Part shown: positions 38,395 to 48,274 of the stretch, piece after piece
Position numbering within the stretch: the first letter of the stretch is position 1
Layout of the letters: each line of letters opens with the position of its first letter
Source of the DNA: Acidimicrobiia bacterium
Lineage (GTDB): Bacteria; Actinomycetota; Acidimicrobiia; Spongiisociales; UBA5794
Length of the DNA: 52,308 nt
Reading direction: 5' to 3'
NCBI GenBank assembly: GCA_029287195.1
Contig: JARFRN010000227.1
Coordinates: 1 to 52,308, forward strand
The notes under the pieces: generated by a model
Told to the model about the DNA's origin: nothing
The model's database searches: none
What the model saw: the letters and a program-made list of their open reading frames with translations, nothing else
Translations under genes and position numbers: made by a program

Positions 38395-39502
38395 GCAGTC
38401 CTCCCGTGTAGAGCCTGGGCAACCGGGGGCCGAAATTGCACACGATCTCGTAGTTGATGGTCTCCAGCCACCCTGCCCACCTCTCGGCACTGACTTCCGC
38501 CGTCCCCTGGACCCCCATCACGACGACTTCGTCACCTACCTCCACCGGATCGTTCCCTAGATCGACGAGGATCTGGTCCATGGTGACGGTTCCGGCGTAT
38601 GGGTACTCCCGGCCGCGAACTAGCACCACGCCACCGGTGTCGCTCAGGCGACGACTCACCCCATCGGCATATCCGATGGGAACAGTTGCCACCTTGGCCG
38701 CGGCCGGCAGGGCCCGCCGGCGTCCGTACGAGGGCCTGGTCCCGGCGGGGTGACGGCGTACGTAAGAAACCTCCGAAACGACGCGCATTGCGGGTCGGAG
38801 TTCGAGATGGGGACCTACGTCGGGTGCCGGGCGTAGCCCGTAGATCCCCAACCCTGCCCGCACCATCGAATACCGGGCCTGAGGGAAGCAGAGGCCACCC
38901 GCGGTGTTGGCCGCATGCAGGATTGGCGGGTCGATATCGTGCCCGGCGAGTTCCGCCACAAATGCGTCGAAGCGGTCGATCTGAGACTGAGTGAAATCGG
39001 CGTCTTCCTCGGCCACGGCAAAATGCGTCCATACACCCTCTAGTTCGAAGGCCGGATTCTCCTCGATGGCCATCGCCAATTCCAGCCCATCGGCGGGCCC
39101 CGCACCCACCCGGTGCATGCCGGTGTCCACCTTCAGATGCACCGGCAGCGGCGCCTCCGATCCGATACAGCCGCCCAGTACCTCGAGGAAGCTGTGGCAG
39201 TAGACCGTCGGTACGAGGTTCCACTCCACAACAAGTGGCGCTTCCTCGGGCGTTGGCTCCGACAGCAGCAGGATAGGAACGGACATACCTGCCTCCCGCA
39301 GGCGGATCCCCTCTTCGACTAGGGCAACGGCCAGCCACTCCGCCCCGCCCTCGAGGGCCATCTCCGCGACGGGCACATCCCCATGGCCGTATCCGTCTGC
39401 CTTGACTACGGCACACACGGAGGCGGGGGCCACCGCGGTAGCAATCGTCGCCACGTTGGCTCGAATTGCCTCCAGGTCGACCTCGACGCGCGATGGCCTC
39501 AC
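38387..39502 (-). CDS. alr: Alanine racemase
   Basis: RVEVDLEAIRANVATIATAV...AVVKADGYGHGDVPVAE; GTGA overlap with nnr. Confidence 0.95.
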   Translation of the reverse strand: MRPSRVEVDLEAIRANVATIATAVAPASVCAVVKADGYGHGDVPVAEMALEGGAEWLAVALVEEGIRLREAGMSVPILLLSEPTPEEAPLVVEWNLVPTVYCHSFLEVLGGCIGSEAPLPVHLKVDTGMHRVGAGPADGLELAMAIEENPAFELEGVWTHFAVAEEDADFTQSQIDRFDAFVAELAGHDIDPPILHAANTAGGLCFPQARYSMVRAGLGIYGLRPAPDVGPHLELRPAMRVVSEVSYVRRHPAGTRPSYGRRRALPAAAKVATVPIGYADGVSRRLSDTGGVVLVRGREYPYAGTVTMDQILVDLGNDPVEVGDEVVVMGVQGTAEVSAERWAGWLETINYEIVCNFGPRLPRLYTGGLLD

Positions 39503-40908
39503 GACAGCTCCCCGACGGCGTAGACGAGCTCCTCGGCCGTAACGGTGCGCAAGGCGGCAAGCCTCGAGCCGGCTACCCCATGCCAGAAGGCGCCGGATCG
39601 GGCTGCGATCTCTGTGTCGAGACCCTGGGCCCACAACGCAGCCACCACGCCGGAGAGCACATCACCGGTTCCGATGGTGGCGAGCTCAGGGCCGCCGCTG
39701 GTGATCACCCATTGCTCACTACCGAGTACAAAAGTCGGGTTCCCTTTCAAGAGAACGACGATCCCCGTCTTCTCCGGTAGCGCCCTCGCTGATACATAGC
39801 CGGCCTCCTCGTCGGCGAGTCGACGGTATTCCCCGGCATGCGGCGTAATCAAGGTGGGCTCGTCGCGCTCGGCAAGCGGCACGAGACCCCCAAGGCTGTT
39901 GAGTCCGTCCGCATCTATGAGGAGATTTCCCCTCCGTCCCGCTACCAATGCATGGACGAACTCGGGGACAACCCCGAGACCGGGACCGAGCACCATGACA
40001 TCGAATCGTTCGCAGTAGTCCAAGACCGCAGCCGCGTCTTCTGCGGAGAACATGTCGCCATCCCCGACCCCGTGGGTCAACAACCCGGCGGACATCGCCG
40101 CGGCCTGTGCCTGTGTCGCACCCGGAGAGACCAAAGATGCGCTGCCGGCACCGGCATAGAGCGAACTGCGGGCGGCCAGCACACCGGCACCGACCATGCC
40201 GCGAGCGCTGCCGACGACGGCCACCGATCCAACCGACCATTTATGGGCAGTACGGGAGCGGGTCGGGACCGGAGCATCGGATGCCTCACAGAGCTGCAGC
40301 TCGGGCACGCCTCCGACGAGCCCAATGTCGACAACCTCGACGAATCCGCAGTGTTCCGGGCCCTCCCCGAGGAGATGCCCGGGCTTGAGAGCGTGGAAGG
40401 TAACGGTGACATCGGCGGTGAACGCCCGGCCGACGACAACGCCGCTTCCGGCTTGCAGCCCGCTGGGCACATCCACCGCCAGGACTGGGGCCGGATGCTC
40501 GAGCCAGGGAGCTACCCCGGCCGGTAGTGATCCGCGAAAACCCACTCCAAATAGGGCGTCGATAACGAGGTCGGCCGGTTCCGGTTCCCCAAAATCGACA
40601 ACGTCTACACCGGCGGCAGCGGCGCGAATGGACGCGAGCCGAGCCGGCGAGAAATCCCCCCGGGGAGACCCGAGGGCGTGCACCCTTACCTGGGCACCGC
40701 GCTGTCTCAAATAGCGAGCGGCAACATACCCGTCGCCCCCGTTGTTGCCGGCCCCGGCGAGAACTGCGACCCTCGAGCCGTAACCGACGCCCATGCGGAC
40801 GGCTGCCAGTGCAACCCCGAGGCCGGCTCGCTCCATCAACACCTCGACGGGTTCGACCGAGGCAGCATCGAGTCGGCCCGATTCCTCGGGTGTGATCACA
40901 AGCTGCAT
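39499..40908 (-). CDS. nnr: Bifunctional NAD(P)HX epimerase/dehydratase
   Basis: YjeF-like N-domain (VLAGAGNNGGDGYVAARYL) plus carbohydrate-kinase-like C-domain (LLKGNPTFVLG...GTGDVLSGVVAALWAQG). Confidence 0.93.
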   Translation of the reverse strand: MQLVITPEESGRLDAASVEPVEVLMERAGLGVALAAVRMGVGYGSRVAVLAGAGNNGGDGYVAARYLRQRGAQVRVHALGSPRGDFSPARLASIRAAAAGVDVVDFGEPEPADLVIDALFGVGFRGSLPAGVAPWLEHPAPVLAVDVPSGLQAGSGVVVGRAFTADVTVTFHALKPGHLLGEGPEHCGFVEVVDIGLVGGVPELQLCEASDAPVPTRSRTAHKWSVGSVAVVGSARGMVGAGVLAARSSLYAGAGSASLVSPGATQAQAAAMSAGLLTHGVGDGDMFSAEDAAAVLDYCERFDVMVLGPGLGVVPEFVHALVAGRRGNLLIDADGLNSLGGLVPLAERDEPTLITPHAGEYRRLADEEAGYVSARALPEKTGIVVLLKGNPTFVLGSEQWVITSGGPELATIGTGDVLSGVVAALWAQGLDTEIAARSGAFWHGVAGSRLAALRTVTAEELVYAVGELS

Positions 40909-40918
40909 CCGGCGATTC

Positions 40919-41120
40919 TATTCAGCATCGGACGTCGGCGGAACTGGGCGGGACGGGCGTAGACCCGGCAGGAGTGGCGGTCGTAGCCGGCGCTTCGGTG
41001 GTTGTGGTCACTGTTGCTACGTTTCGGCGACTGCTTCGGCGGAGTCCGGCGCCGGTTCAGGGTCAGCTGCGCACGCCGCCGGGCCACGACGCTACCGGGC
41101 ACCAGAGCCGTGGCTCACAT
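40919..41120 (-). pseudogene. Possible degraded Thr-rich linker/lipoprotein fragment
   Basis: Minus-strand pieces in different frames: AADPEPAPDSAEAVAET* and VATVTTTTEAPATTATPAGSTPVPPSSADVRC*. Confidence 0.3.
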
Positions 41121-41124
41121 ACTC

Positions 41125-41502
41125 TCAGGCCTCCCCGAGAGAGAGCGCCATCACCAGCGCTTGATCGTCGGTGTGGGTGATGGTGACCAACACCCGACCG
41201 ACCCCAATGGATTCTGCCCGTGCGGCCGCCTTACCGGAGAGGCGGACTTTCGGTGCCCCACCCCCCGAGATTTCGATGTCCTTCCACGGAACGTGCCGCC
41301 AGCCGACACCGAGGCTCTTCATTACGGCCTCTTTGCCGGCGAAACGTGCCGCCAGGCGTTGTGACGGGTCCTTGAAGCGGTGGGCGTAGCTCCATTCGTG
41401 ATCGGTGAAACAGCGCTCCTTGAATCGCTCCGGATCCTTGTGCAACAGTCGACGAACTCGATCGATCTCGGCCAGATCGACACCCATACCAACGATGTCC
41501 AT
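41125..41502 (-). CDS. acpS: Holo-[acyl-carrier-protein] synthase
   Basis: MDIVGMGVDLAEIDRVRRLL...FAGKEAVMKSLGVG. Confidence 0.95.
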   Translation of the reverse strand: MDIVGMGVDLAEIDRVRRLLHKDPERFKERCFTDHEWSYAHRFKDPSQRLAARFAGKEAVMKSLGVGWRHVPWKDIEISGGGAPKVRLSGKAAARAESIGVGRVLVTITHTDDQALVMALSLGEA

Positions 41503-41518
41503 CCGTCCAGGCTAACCC

Positions 41519-43822
41519 TCAGCCGCCGCTCGGGGTTCCGACGAGGACTATCAAGGCTTCATCAGTAGGGGCCCGGTAGTAGCTCTCTGCGCCCCAGTAG
41601 GTTCCGCCTATGAAGATCTTGCCGTCGGCGAGGAAGAGCTGCGAGGCGCCGCTGATGCTTCCTTCGGCAGCGACTACTGCTTCGACCCACTCGGATCCGT
41701 TTGAGAAGAAGACGCTGATCCCCATCTCATTGCCGCCGCCGTACAACTCGTCCATCGCTGCCGTCGCTTCATCGTCGGGAATTGCCATTACATCGCCGTT
41801 CCCGAGCTCGATGGTCGTGACGCCATCTTCCCAAGTCACGATATCGGCGACGGCATCATCCTCGAAGTCTTGCCACGTCAGTGACAGCACAAGCTCACCC
41901 GACCCGGTCTCGGTCACTCGCAGCAACGACTCTCCGTCTTCGAAGAAGGCCGTGTACCGATCCTGTTCGATAACGAGGGGCCGATAATCGCCCCAGCGTT
42001 CCTTGACGGCCAGCGCACCGACCGTTCCAGCGTCGTCGACAGCCACCGATGTCAGCCAGGCGTGAGAACCGTCGTCTTGGGGAACGATGGCAAACTCGGT
42101 GGACCATGAGATTCCGTCGGGAGAGGACCACAGCGCCGGTCCGCCCGATCCCTCGCCAACGCCAATCAGGCCGGAGCCGGTATCAACGACGCTGTGCAGC
42201 CACAGATCCGTCCCGTCGGCATCGGTAGAGGACCAGGTGCCATTCGACATCTTCCAGGTCGAAGCACGTTCTCCGAACTCACTGAAGTCGTTGACCCGAG
42301 CGATGAACCCATCTGCGGTGGCGACGACGAACGAGACGTGCCCTCCCTCACCATCGGTGGCATACTCGACCGACCAGCTCTCGCCGTCGGGAGAGGTAAC
42401 CAGAGCGGTTCTACTCCGGTAGTAGTAGTCCCCTTCGGGGTACTCGACGGTCTCCCATGAACGCTCCTCAGCCTGGTACCACTCATCCCAGGTAACCGCC
42501 AGATAGACCTCGCCCGTGTCCGGGTCGGTGAACTGAGGCGCCGGACCTTGGTATAGGTCGTCGAGGGAGCCGGAGGCGATCTCGTTCCCGGTATCGGCAT
42601 CGGCCACGGTGAAGTTGCCGTCGCGCTCGTTGACTGTGATCACATAGCCGTCGTACTCGACACTGACAATCGGACCGGCGGCCTGCTCCGGCTCGTAGAT
42701 CGGAATCGGAAGCGGAGATCCACCGCCGTAATAGCCGCTCCAAGCCCTCTCCCAGATCTCCCATGGAACGATAGTGATGACCTCACCTGTGTCTGGATCC
42801 CAGATCCGCTGACCTTCTCCGCCCCAGTTGAACAGCTCATCGAGCATCCCACTCATGAGCTCCTCATCGGTGCTGCTGTCGACCAATACGAAGGTCGATC
42901 GCATGTAGTCGAGCGTGACTTCGTAGCCCTCGAAGACCAGGACCCGCGGCGGCTCTTCCGGATAGGTCTCCAGGGTGATTGCCAACAAGACCCCCGCAGG
43001 TCCGGCCGCGCCGTTCTGGATGTAGATGTGCTGATCTGGTTCTGCCGCCAGCGGCACGTCTGTCATCGACCATTCGACGCCGTCGGCGGAAGTGAAAACC
43101 GCAATACCGCCTTCGCTCAGAGGTTCACTCGCCTGGGCCAACGCGAACACTCGGTCACCATCGCCGACAACCCGCGAGATCCACCAGTTGTCGGGTGTCT
43201 GATAGCTACCGGCTCGCTCCCAAGAGATGCCATCGTCGGATACGCTCGTCACCAGCGCCTGAGCTTCGTCACCGGGTGGACCCCAGGTCGGGCTGATGGC
43301 GACCAGTTGCCCGTCGAGGATTCCCAGCCAAGCCATTTCCGTCAAGCCCGACCCCGCGAGTTCGATCCGATCCCACGTGTAATCGACTGTGGGGAAGTTG
43401 GTGGTGAAACCAACCTCGGTCGGGCCCATGTTGGTGATTTGGGTCGCCGCGGCGAATGGCTCCGACCGCATACCGGCCTCGAAACCGGCAGCATCTCCCC
43501 CGGCGCGGGTGGCGGGACCAGCCGGTAGATCGATGGTATTGGTTGCATCCTCGGGTTCGGGCGGTTCTTCAACTGCTGCGACCTCAGGAGGTCCGCCCTC
43601 GGTGCCGTCGGAAGACGGCGGAGCCGCAGCCTCAGCCTGTGCAATAGTTGTCGTGGATGCGATCTGTGTGCTGTCATCGCCTACGGCTTGCACGGTGGCC
43701 TCGCCGTCGCTGGTCAGAGCAAACGTGACCACCGCAATGACGGTTGCAATGGCCAGCGCGCTGAGGGCCCCCCACACTCCCCAGCCGTCGGCGGCGCCTC
43801 GTTCGTTGGTGGTCTGCGACAT
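41519..43822 (-). CDS. Large TM-anchored extracellular propeller-like protein with three inserted modules
   Basis: N-terminal TM helix; W-S/DG repeats (SPDGESWSVEY, SSPDGISWSTEF); repeated ~65-aa modules ending DPDTGEVxxxVxWxxW; ATG at 43822 with RBS AAGGGGA. Confidence 0.8.
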   Translation of the reverse strand: MSQTTNERGAADGWGVWGALSALAIATVIAVVTFALTSDGEATVQAVGDDSTQIASTTTIAQAEAAAPPSSDGTEGGPPEVAAVEEPPEPEDATNTIDLPAGPATRAGGDAAGFEAGMRSEPFAAATQITNMGPTEVGFTTNFPTVDYTWDRIELAGSGLTEMAWLGILDGQLVAISPTWGPPGDEAQALVTSVSDDGISWERAGSYQTPDNWWISRVVGDGDRVFALAQASEPLSEGGIAVFTSADGVEWSMTDVPLAAEPDQHIYIQNGAAGPAGVLLAITLETYPEEPPRVLVFEGYEVTLDYMRSTFVLVDSSTDEELMSGMLDELFNWGGEGQRIWDPDTGEVITIVPWEIWERAWSGYYGGGSPLPIPIYEPEQAAGPIVSVEYDGYVITVNERDGNFTVADADTGNEIASGSLDDLYQGPAPQFTDPDTGEVYLAVTWDEWYQAEERSWETVEYPEGDYYYRSRTALVTSPDGESWSVEYATDGEGGHVSFVVATADGFIARVNDFSEFGERASTWKMSNGTWSSTDADGTDLWLHSVVDTGSGLIGVGEGSGGPALWSSPDGISWSTEFAIVPQDDGSHAWLTSVAVDDAGTVGALAVKERWGDYRPLVIEQDRYTAFFEDGESLLRVTETGSGELVLSLTWQDFEDDAVADIVTWEDGVTTIELGNGDVMAIPDDEATAAMDELYGGGNEMGISVFFSNGSEWVEAVVAAEGSISGASQLFLADGKIFIGGTYWGAESYYRAPTDEALIVLVGTPSGG

Positions 43823-43909
43823 GATCGTCCCCTTGGATCGAGTCGGCGCGGCCCAGCGCCTCCGCACCCATGCAGTTGAAACGCTCTATTGGATACGCCG
43901 GGTTCCCGA

Positions 43910-45733
43910 CTATTCGACGGTAACCGACTTGGCGAGGTTCCGGGGTTGGTCGATGTCGTGGCCGCGCAGCCGGGCAACGTGGTAAGCCAACAACTGCAGT
44001 GGAACCACTGCCGCTACCGGGCCCAGAAGGTCGTCGGCACGGGGGACCCGCAACACCCGGTGGGCGAACTTGTGGATCTGATCGTCGTCCTCGTAAGCAA
44101 CGGCAATCACCTTCCCGCCCCGGGCCTTTACCTCCTGCACGGCGGAGATCGTCTTGTCATAGAGTGCCTGCTGGGTAAGCACGACGATCACTGGGGTACC
44201 TTCGGTGATCAACGCAAGAGTCCCGTGCTTGAGCTCTCCGGCCGGCATCGCTTCCGAATGCAGGTAGCTGATCTCCTTGAGCTTGAGCGAGCCTTCCATC
44301 GCAACCGCATAGTCGAGGCCGCGACCGATGAAATACACGTCGTCGGCATCCACTATCGCCTCAGCTGCGGCCGAGATCTCGCTCTCCTGGTGTAACAGCT
44401 CCTCCACCTGAGCAGGCAGTTGACTGAGCCCGTGAGCAACGCGACCGGCGAGATCCTCGTCCACCACGCCCCGCACCCGGCCGATCCGTAGCGCAAGCAG
44501 GTATTGCGCAATCAGCATCGCCAGGTATGCCTTGGTCGAGGCTACCGAGATTTCAGGTCCGGCTCGCGTGTACAGGATGTCATCGGCCTCGCGCGACAGG
44601 GTGCTGCCGACGACGTTGGTCAAGGCAAGCAGCCGTGAGCCCCGCTCCTTGGCAAGCCGTGCGGCCGCCAACGTATCGGCAGTCTCCCCTGACTGGCTGA
44701 TCGCCACGGTGAGGCTCTTGGCCGAGATGAGCGGATCGTTGTAGCGCATCTCATGGGCGTACTCGACATTGGTGGGAATGCGCAACAGCCTGCGAAATAT
44801 CTCTTTGCCGACCAATCCGGCGTGATACGCCGTCCCGCAGGCGGTGATCCACAGCTCATCGAAGTCTCGGGCGAACTCGTCGTCGAACTTCACGTCCTCC
44901 AACCAGGCGTTCCCATATTCGTCGAGTCGTCCTGCCAGGGTTTCGGTGACTACGGCCGGCTGTTCGTGAATCTCTTTGAGCATGAAGTGCTCGAATCCAC
45001 CCTTCTCGGCCTGCTCCGCATCCCAGTCGACGTGCATGACCTCACGATCGATCACACCACCTTCGATCTTCTCGATCTGCGCCCCGTCTTCGGTGACGAC
45101 AACCAGCTCGCCGTCTTCCACGATCAGAAAATCTCTGGTGCGGTGGAGCACGGCAGGAATATCGGACGCAAGGAAAGTCTCTCCGTCGCCGAGGCCAACG
45201 ATAAGGGGGCTGATCCGACGCACGGCGACGATCTTGCCGGGTTCTCGCTTTGTCATTACGACGAGGGCGTAAGCACCTTCGGCTTTGGCAACGGCAGCGC
45301 GCACTGCTGCTCGCAGATCGCCGTCGTACTCCCGCGCTACGAGGTGGGCCAGGATCTCAGTGTCCGTCTCCGACATGAACCCGTGGCCGAGGTCTTCGAG
45401 TTCTTCCCGCAGGCTCTGGAAGTTCTCGATGATCCCATTGTGAACCACGACAAACTCGCCGGATGGATCCGTGTGGGGGTGGGCGTTGACGTCGCTGGGC
45501 TCACCGTGGGTAGCCCAGCGAGTATGACCGATACCGATCGTGCCCACCAGCGGGCTCGAATTGAGCAAGTCTGCAAGTCGGTCGATCTTGCCTTCCGCCT
45601 TGCGAACATCGATGTCGCCGTTGGTGACGGCGACGCCGGCGGAGTCATAACCGCGGTACTCCAGCCGCCTCAGCCCATCCAGCAGAATCGGAGCTGCCTG
45701 TTGTGGGCCGACATAGCCCATGATTCCGCACAC
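43910..45733 (-). CDS. glmS: Glutamine-fructose-6-phosphate aminotransferase
   Basis: (V/M)CGIMGYVGPQQAAPILLDGLRRLEYRGYDSAGVAV; SIS domains; GTG start; C-terminal PRNLAKSVTVE. Confidence 0.97.
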   Translation of the reverse strand: MCGIMGYVGPQQAAPILLDGLRRLEYRGYDSAGVAVTNGDIDVRKAEGKIDRLADLLNSSPLVGTIGIGHTRWATHGEPSDVNAHPHTDPSGEFVVVHNGIIENFQSLREELEDLGHGFMSETDTEILAHLVAREYDGDLRAAVRAAVAKAEGAYALVVMTKREPGKIVAVRRISPLIVGLGDGETFLASDIPAVLHRTRDFLIVEDGELVVVTEDGAQIEKIEGGVIDREVMHVDWDAEQAEKGGFEHFMLKEIHEQPAVVTETLAGRLDEYGNAWLEDVKFDDEFARDFDELWITACGTAYHAGLVGKEIFRRLLRIPTNVEYAHEMRYNDPLISAKSLTVAISQSGETADTLAAARLAKERGSRLLALTNVVGSTLSREADDILYTRAGPEISVASTKAYLAMLIAQYLLALRIGRVRGVVDEDLAGRVAHGLSQLPAQVEELLHQESEISAAAEAIVDADDVYFIGRGLDYAVAMEGSLKLKEISYLHSEAMPAGELKHGTLALITEGTPVIVVLTQQALYDKTISAVQEVKARGGKVIAVAYEDDDQIHKFAHRVLRVPRADDLLGPVAAVVPLQLLAYHVARLRGHDIDQPRNLAKSVTVE

Positions 45734-45794
45734 GCGCGAACCTCCATGTGTTGGGACCGGAGGAGTGCTGCAGAATCTGAGACTCTGCTCCACT

Positions 45795-45939
45795 TCGAGA
45801 TGACTTTGTCCCCGGAATCGCTCCCGGGCTTTTTCACCTCGTCACGGTCGTGGAGGACCGAGAGGGCACCCGCCGACTGATCGATACTCCCTCCACCTCG
45901 TCACCTCGGCCGCTTTGCATTCGGGCGAGGGCTGGCGCT
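45795..45939 (-). ncRNA. glmS self-cleaving ribozyme/riboswitch
   Basis: Minus strand A|GCGCCAGCCCTCG...CGAGGTGACGAGGTGGAGGGAGTATCGATCAGTCGGCGGGTGCCCTCTCGGTCCTCCACGACCGTGACGAGGTGAAAAAGCCCGGGAGCGATTCCGGGGACAAAG, matching the recalled glmS ribozyme core (GCGCC / UGACGAGG / UAUCGA-UCGGCGGGUGCC / P3 / P4), about 60 nt upstream of glmS. Confidence 0.93.
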
Positions 45940-46040
45940 TGAGATTTCTCCGGTCGGTTCAGTTGTTGGCGACAAGCCTAACTGGTCGGCGAATCAGGCG
46001 TTGAATCACATGCCCAGAATCGGCTAGGTCGACTAGGACA

Positions 46041-47360
46041 TCATCCGAGCGACTCGGCGACAACCGCGCCGACTGAATCTGCAATCCGCTCAGCCATGTC
46101 TGCAGTAGCCGCCTCGACCATGACTCTGACCAGCGGCTCTGTACCGGATGCCCGAACCAGAATCCTGCCGTCGTCTCCAAGATGGCGCTCGGCATCTGCC
46201 ACGGCATTCCAAACGTCGGCCGACCCGTCCAACTTCGCCTTGTCGGCAACGGTGATGTTGCGCAGCACCTGCGGATACTCGGTGATCACCTTGCGCAGCT
46301 CGACGAGCGGTTTCCCTGTAGCCGCCATGACCTCGGCAAGCCGGACTGCGGTGCGGAGACCATCGCCCGTCGTGCCGCGATAGAAAATGATGTGACCTGA
46401 TTGCTCACCGCCGAGTGCAGCCTTAGCCTCGCGCATCGCCTCGTAGACGTAACGATCGCCGACTGCCGTCTCGACCACATCGACCCCTAGTCGCTCCATG
46501 GCGCGCCGGAAACCTAGGTTGGCCATTACGGTCGTCACCACGGTGTTGTTGCGGAGCTTGCCCTGTTCCTTGAGTTGCTTCGCAAAGATCGCCATGAGGA
46601 CGTCGCCGTTGGCCACGACGCCTTCCTCGTCGACGGCAATGAGCCGGTCGGCGTCACCGTCGAAGGCAAGGCCGGGCCGTCCGTTGACCAGCCCGGCAAG
46701 ATACTCCGGTTGGGTGGCCCCGCACCCCGCATTGATATTCATCCCATCGGGTTCTGCAGCATGGACTTCCACCGTCGCCCCGAGTGCTTCGAACAGCTGC
46801 GGGGCTGCCTTGAAGGCCGCACCGTTGGCTGTGTCCATCACGAACTCGAGTCCGCGTAGCCCGTAGTCGGTGTTGGCGGTCAGGTTCTCCACGTAGCGGT
46901 CGACCGCATCGAGCATATTGCTCCGCATACCGATGAGTGCGCCGTCGGGATGCTTCCACGGAGCCCCCCGCCGGTAACGGGTCTCGATGACAGTTTCCTG
47001 TTCGTCCTTGAGTTTGCCCCCTGTGGGACCGAGGAACTTGATGCCGTTGTCGTGAGCCGGGTTGTGTGAGGCGCTGACCATGACACCGAGCGGTGCCTCG
47101 AGTTGCCGGATGAGCCGAGAGACTCCTCCAACGGGGAGGATGCCTACGTCGATCGTGTCCACCCCGACCGAGCTGAAGCCCGCGTGCAGCGCCGTAGTGA
47201 ACATCGGCCCCGAGCGGCGCGTATCGCGACCTATGACGACGGGACCCTCCATCGACTCCCCGGCGGCGCGGGCCAGATTCAGGGCAATATCAACGGTCAG
47301 GTCGGTATTGGCGCGGCCTCGAACCCCGTCCGTGCCGAAGAGACGGTCTACGCCTGCCAC
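46041..47360 (-). CDS. glmM: Phosphoglucosamine mutase
   Basis: RLFGTDGVRGRANTDLT; active-site VSASHNPAHDNGIK. Confidence 0.97.
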   Translation of the reverse strand: MAGVDRLFGTDGVRGRANTDLTVDIALNLARAAGESMEGPVVIGRDTRRSGPMFTTALHAGFSSVGVDTIDVGILPVGGVSRLIRQLEAPLGVMVSASHNPAHDNGIKFLGPTGGKLKDEQETVIETRYRRGAPWKHPDGALIGMRSNMLDAVDRYVENLTANTDYGLRGLEFVMDTANGAAFKAAPQLFEALGATVEVHAAEPDGMNINAGCGATQPEYLAGLVNGRPGLAFDGDADRLIAVDEEGVVANGDVLMAIFAKQLKEQGKLRNNTVVTTVMANLGFRRAMERLGVDVVETAVGDRYVYEAMREAKAALGGEQSGHIIFYRGTTGDGLRTAVRLAEVMAATGKPLVELRKVITEYPQVLRNITVADKAKLDGSADVWNAVADAERHLGDDGRILVRASGTEPLVRVMVEAATADMAERIADSVGAVVAESLG

Positions 47361-47753
47361 TTAGCGCTTCGTGAATTGAGGGGCGCGCCTGGCCTTGCGC
47401 AGGCCGTACTTCTTGCGCTCGACGCGGCGGGCGTCACGTGTGAGCATGCCGCCCTTTTTCAGGGTGGCTCGGAATTCGGTATCCACCTCAACCAGAGCTC
47501 GGGCAATCCCCAGTCGCAGCGCGTCACTCTGTCCCGTAGTACCACCGCCGTGGAGCTGGGCCACGACGTCGTAGTGGCCCTCTACCTCCACCGCTCGCAG
47601 TGGTTCGAGGACTCGTTGGCGCAGTGCTGCATGGGGGAAGTAGTCGTCGAGCGAGCGGCCGTTTAGCTTCACCTCGCCACTGCCCGGGTAGAGACGAACA
47701 CGCGCCACGGAGCTCTTGCGTCGGCCGGTGGCTTGAACGAGCGGCTTTGCCAT
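47361..47753 (-). CDS. rpsI: 30S ribosomal protein S9
   Basis: [24 protein letters not shown]...[14 protein letters not shown]. Confidence 0.98.
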   Translation of the reverse strand: MAKPLVQATGRRKSSVARVRLYPGSGEVKLNGRSLDDYFPHAALRQRVLEPLRAVEVEGHYDVVAQLHGGGTTGQSDALRLGIARALVEVDTEFRATLKKGGMLTRDARRVERKKYGLRKARRAPQFTKR

Positions 47754-48211
47754 CAGGCTTGGACCTTTCTGATATCAAGCGGTTGCGGGTTCTGTGCGGC
47801 GTGCGGATGCTCGGGTCCCGCATAGACCTTGAGCTTGCCGAGGATCTGACGTCCCAGCCGGTTCTTCGGCAACATTCCCTTGACGGCGTTGCGGACGACC
47901 CGGTCGGGATAGGTTTCCCGGAGTTGTCGCAACGAAGAGGCGCGCAGACCGCCGGGAAAACCGGAGTGCCGGTAGTAGACCTTTTCGTCTTCCTTCTTGC
48001 CGGAAATGGCAACCTTCTCGGCGTTGATCACCACCACATAATCGCCACCATCCACGTGAGGGGCGAATGTCGGCTTGTGCTTGCCGCGGAGTATCTGGGC
48101 CACGTTCGAAGCCAGCCGTCCCAACGGCACATCTGCGGCGTCGACCACGAACCAATCATGGCTCAAGTCACCCGGCTTGGGGGAGTAGGTTCTTTGCAGC
48201 TTCGGCTTCAT
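47753..48211 (-). CDS. rplM: 50S ribosomal protein L13
   Basis: [50 protein letters not shown] overlap with rpsI. Confidence 0.98.
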   Translation of the reverse strand: MKPKLQRTYSPKPGDLSHDWFVVDAADVPLGRLASNVAQILRGKHKPTFAPHVDGGDYVVVINAEKVAISGKKEDEKVYYRHSGFPGGLRASSLRQLRETYPDRVVRNAVKGMLPKNRLGRQILGKLKVYAGPEHPHAAQNPQPLDIRKVQA

Positions 48212-48228
48212 CAGACAGTCCTCGAACG

Positions 48229-48265
48229 AAAAAAGGGGCACATAGAGGAGCCCCCGGAACTCGGG
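48229..48265 (-). promoter_or_regulatory. Putative rplM leader attenuator (mutually exclusive hairpins)
   Basis: GGGGC-N10-GCCCC-TTTTTT overlaps an alternative hairpin CCCG-AGTTC-CGGG. Confidence 0.5.
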
Positions 48266-48274
48266 AGCTTGCGC

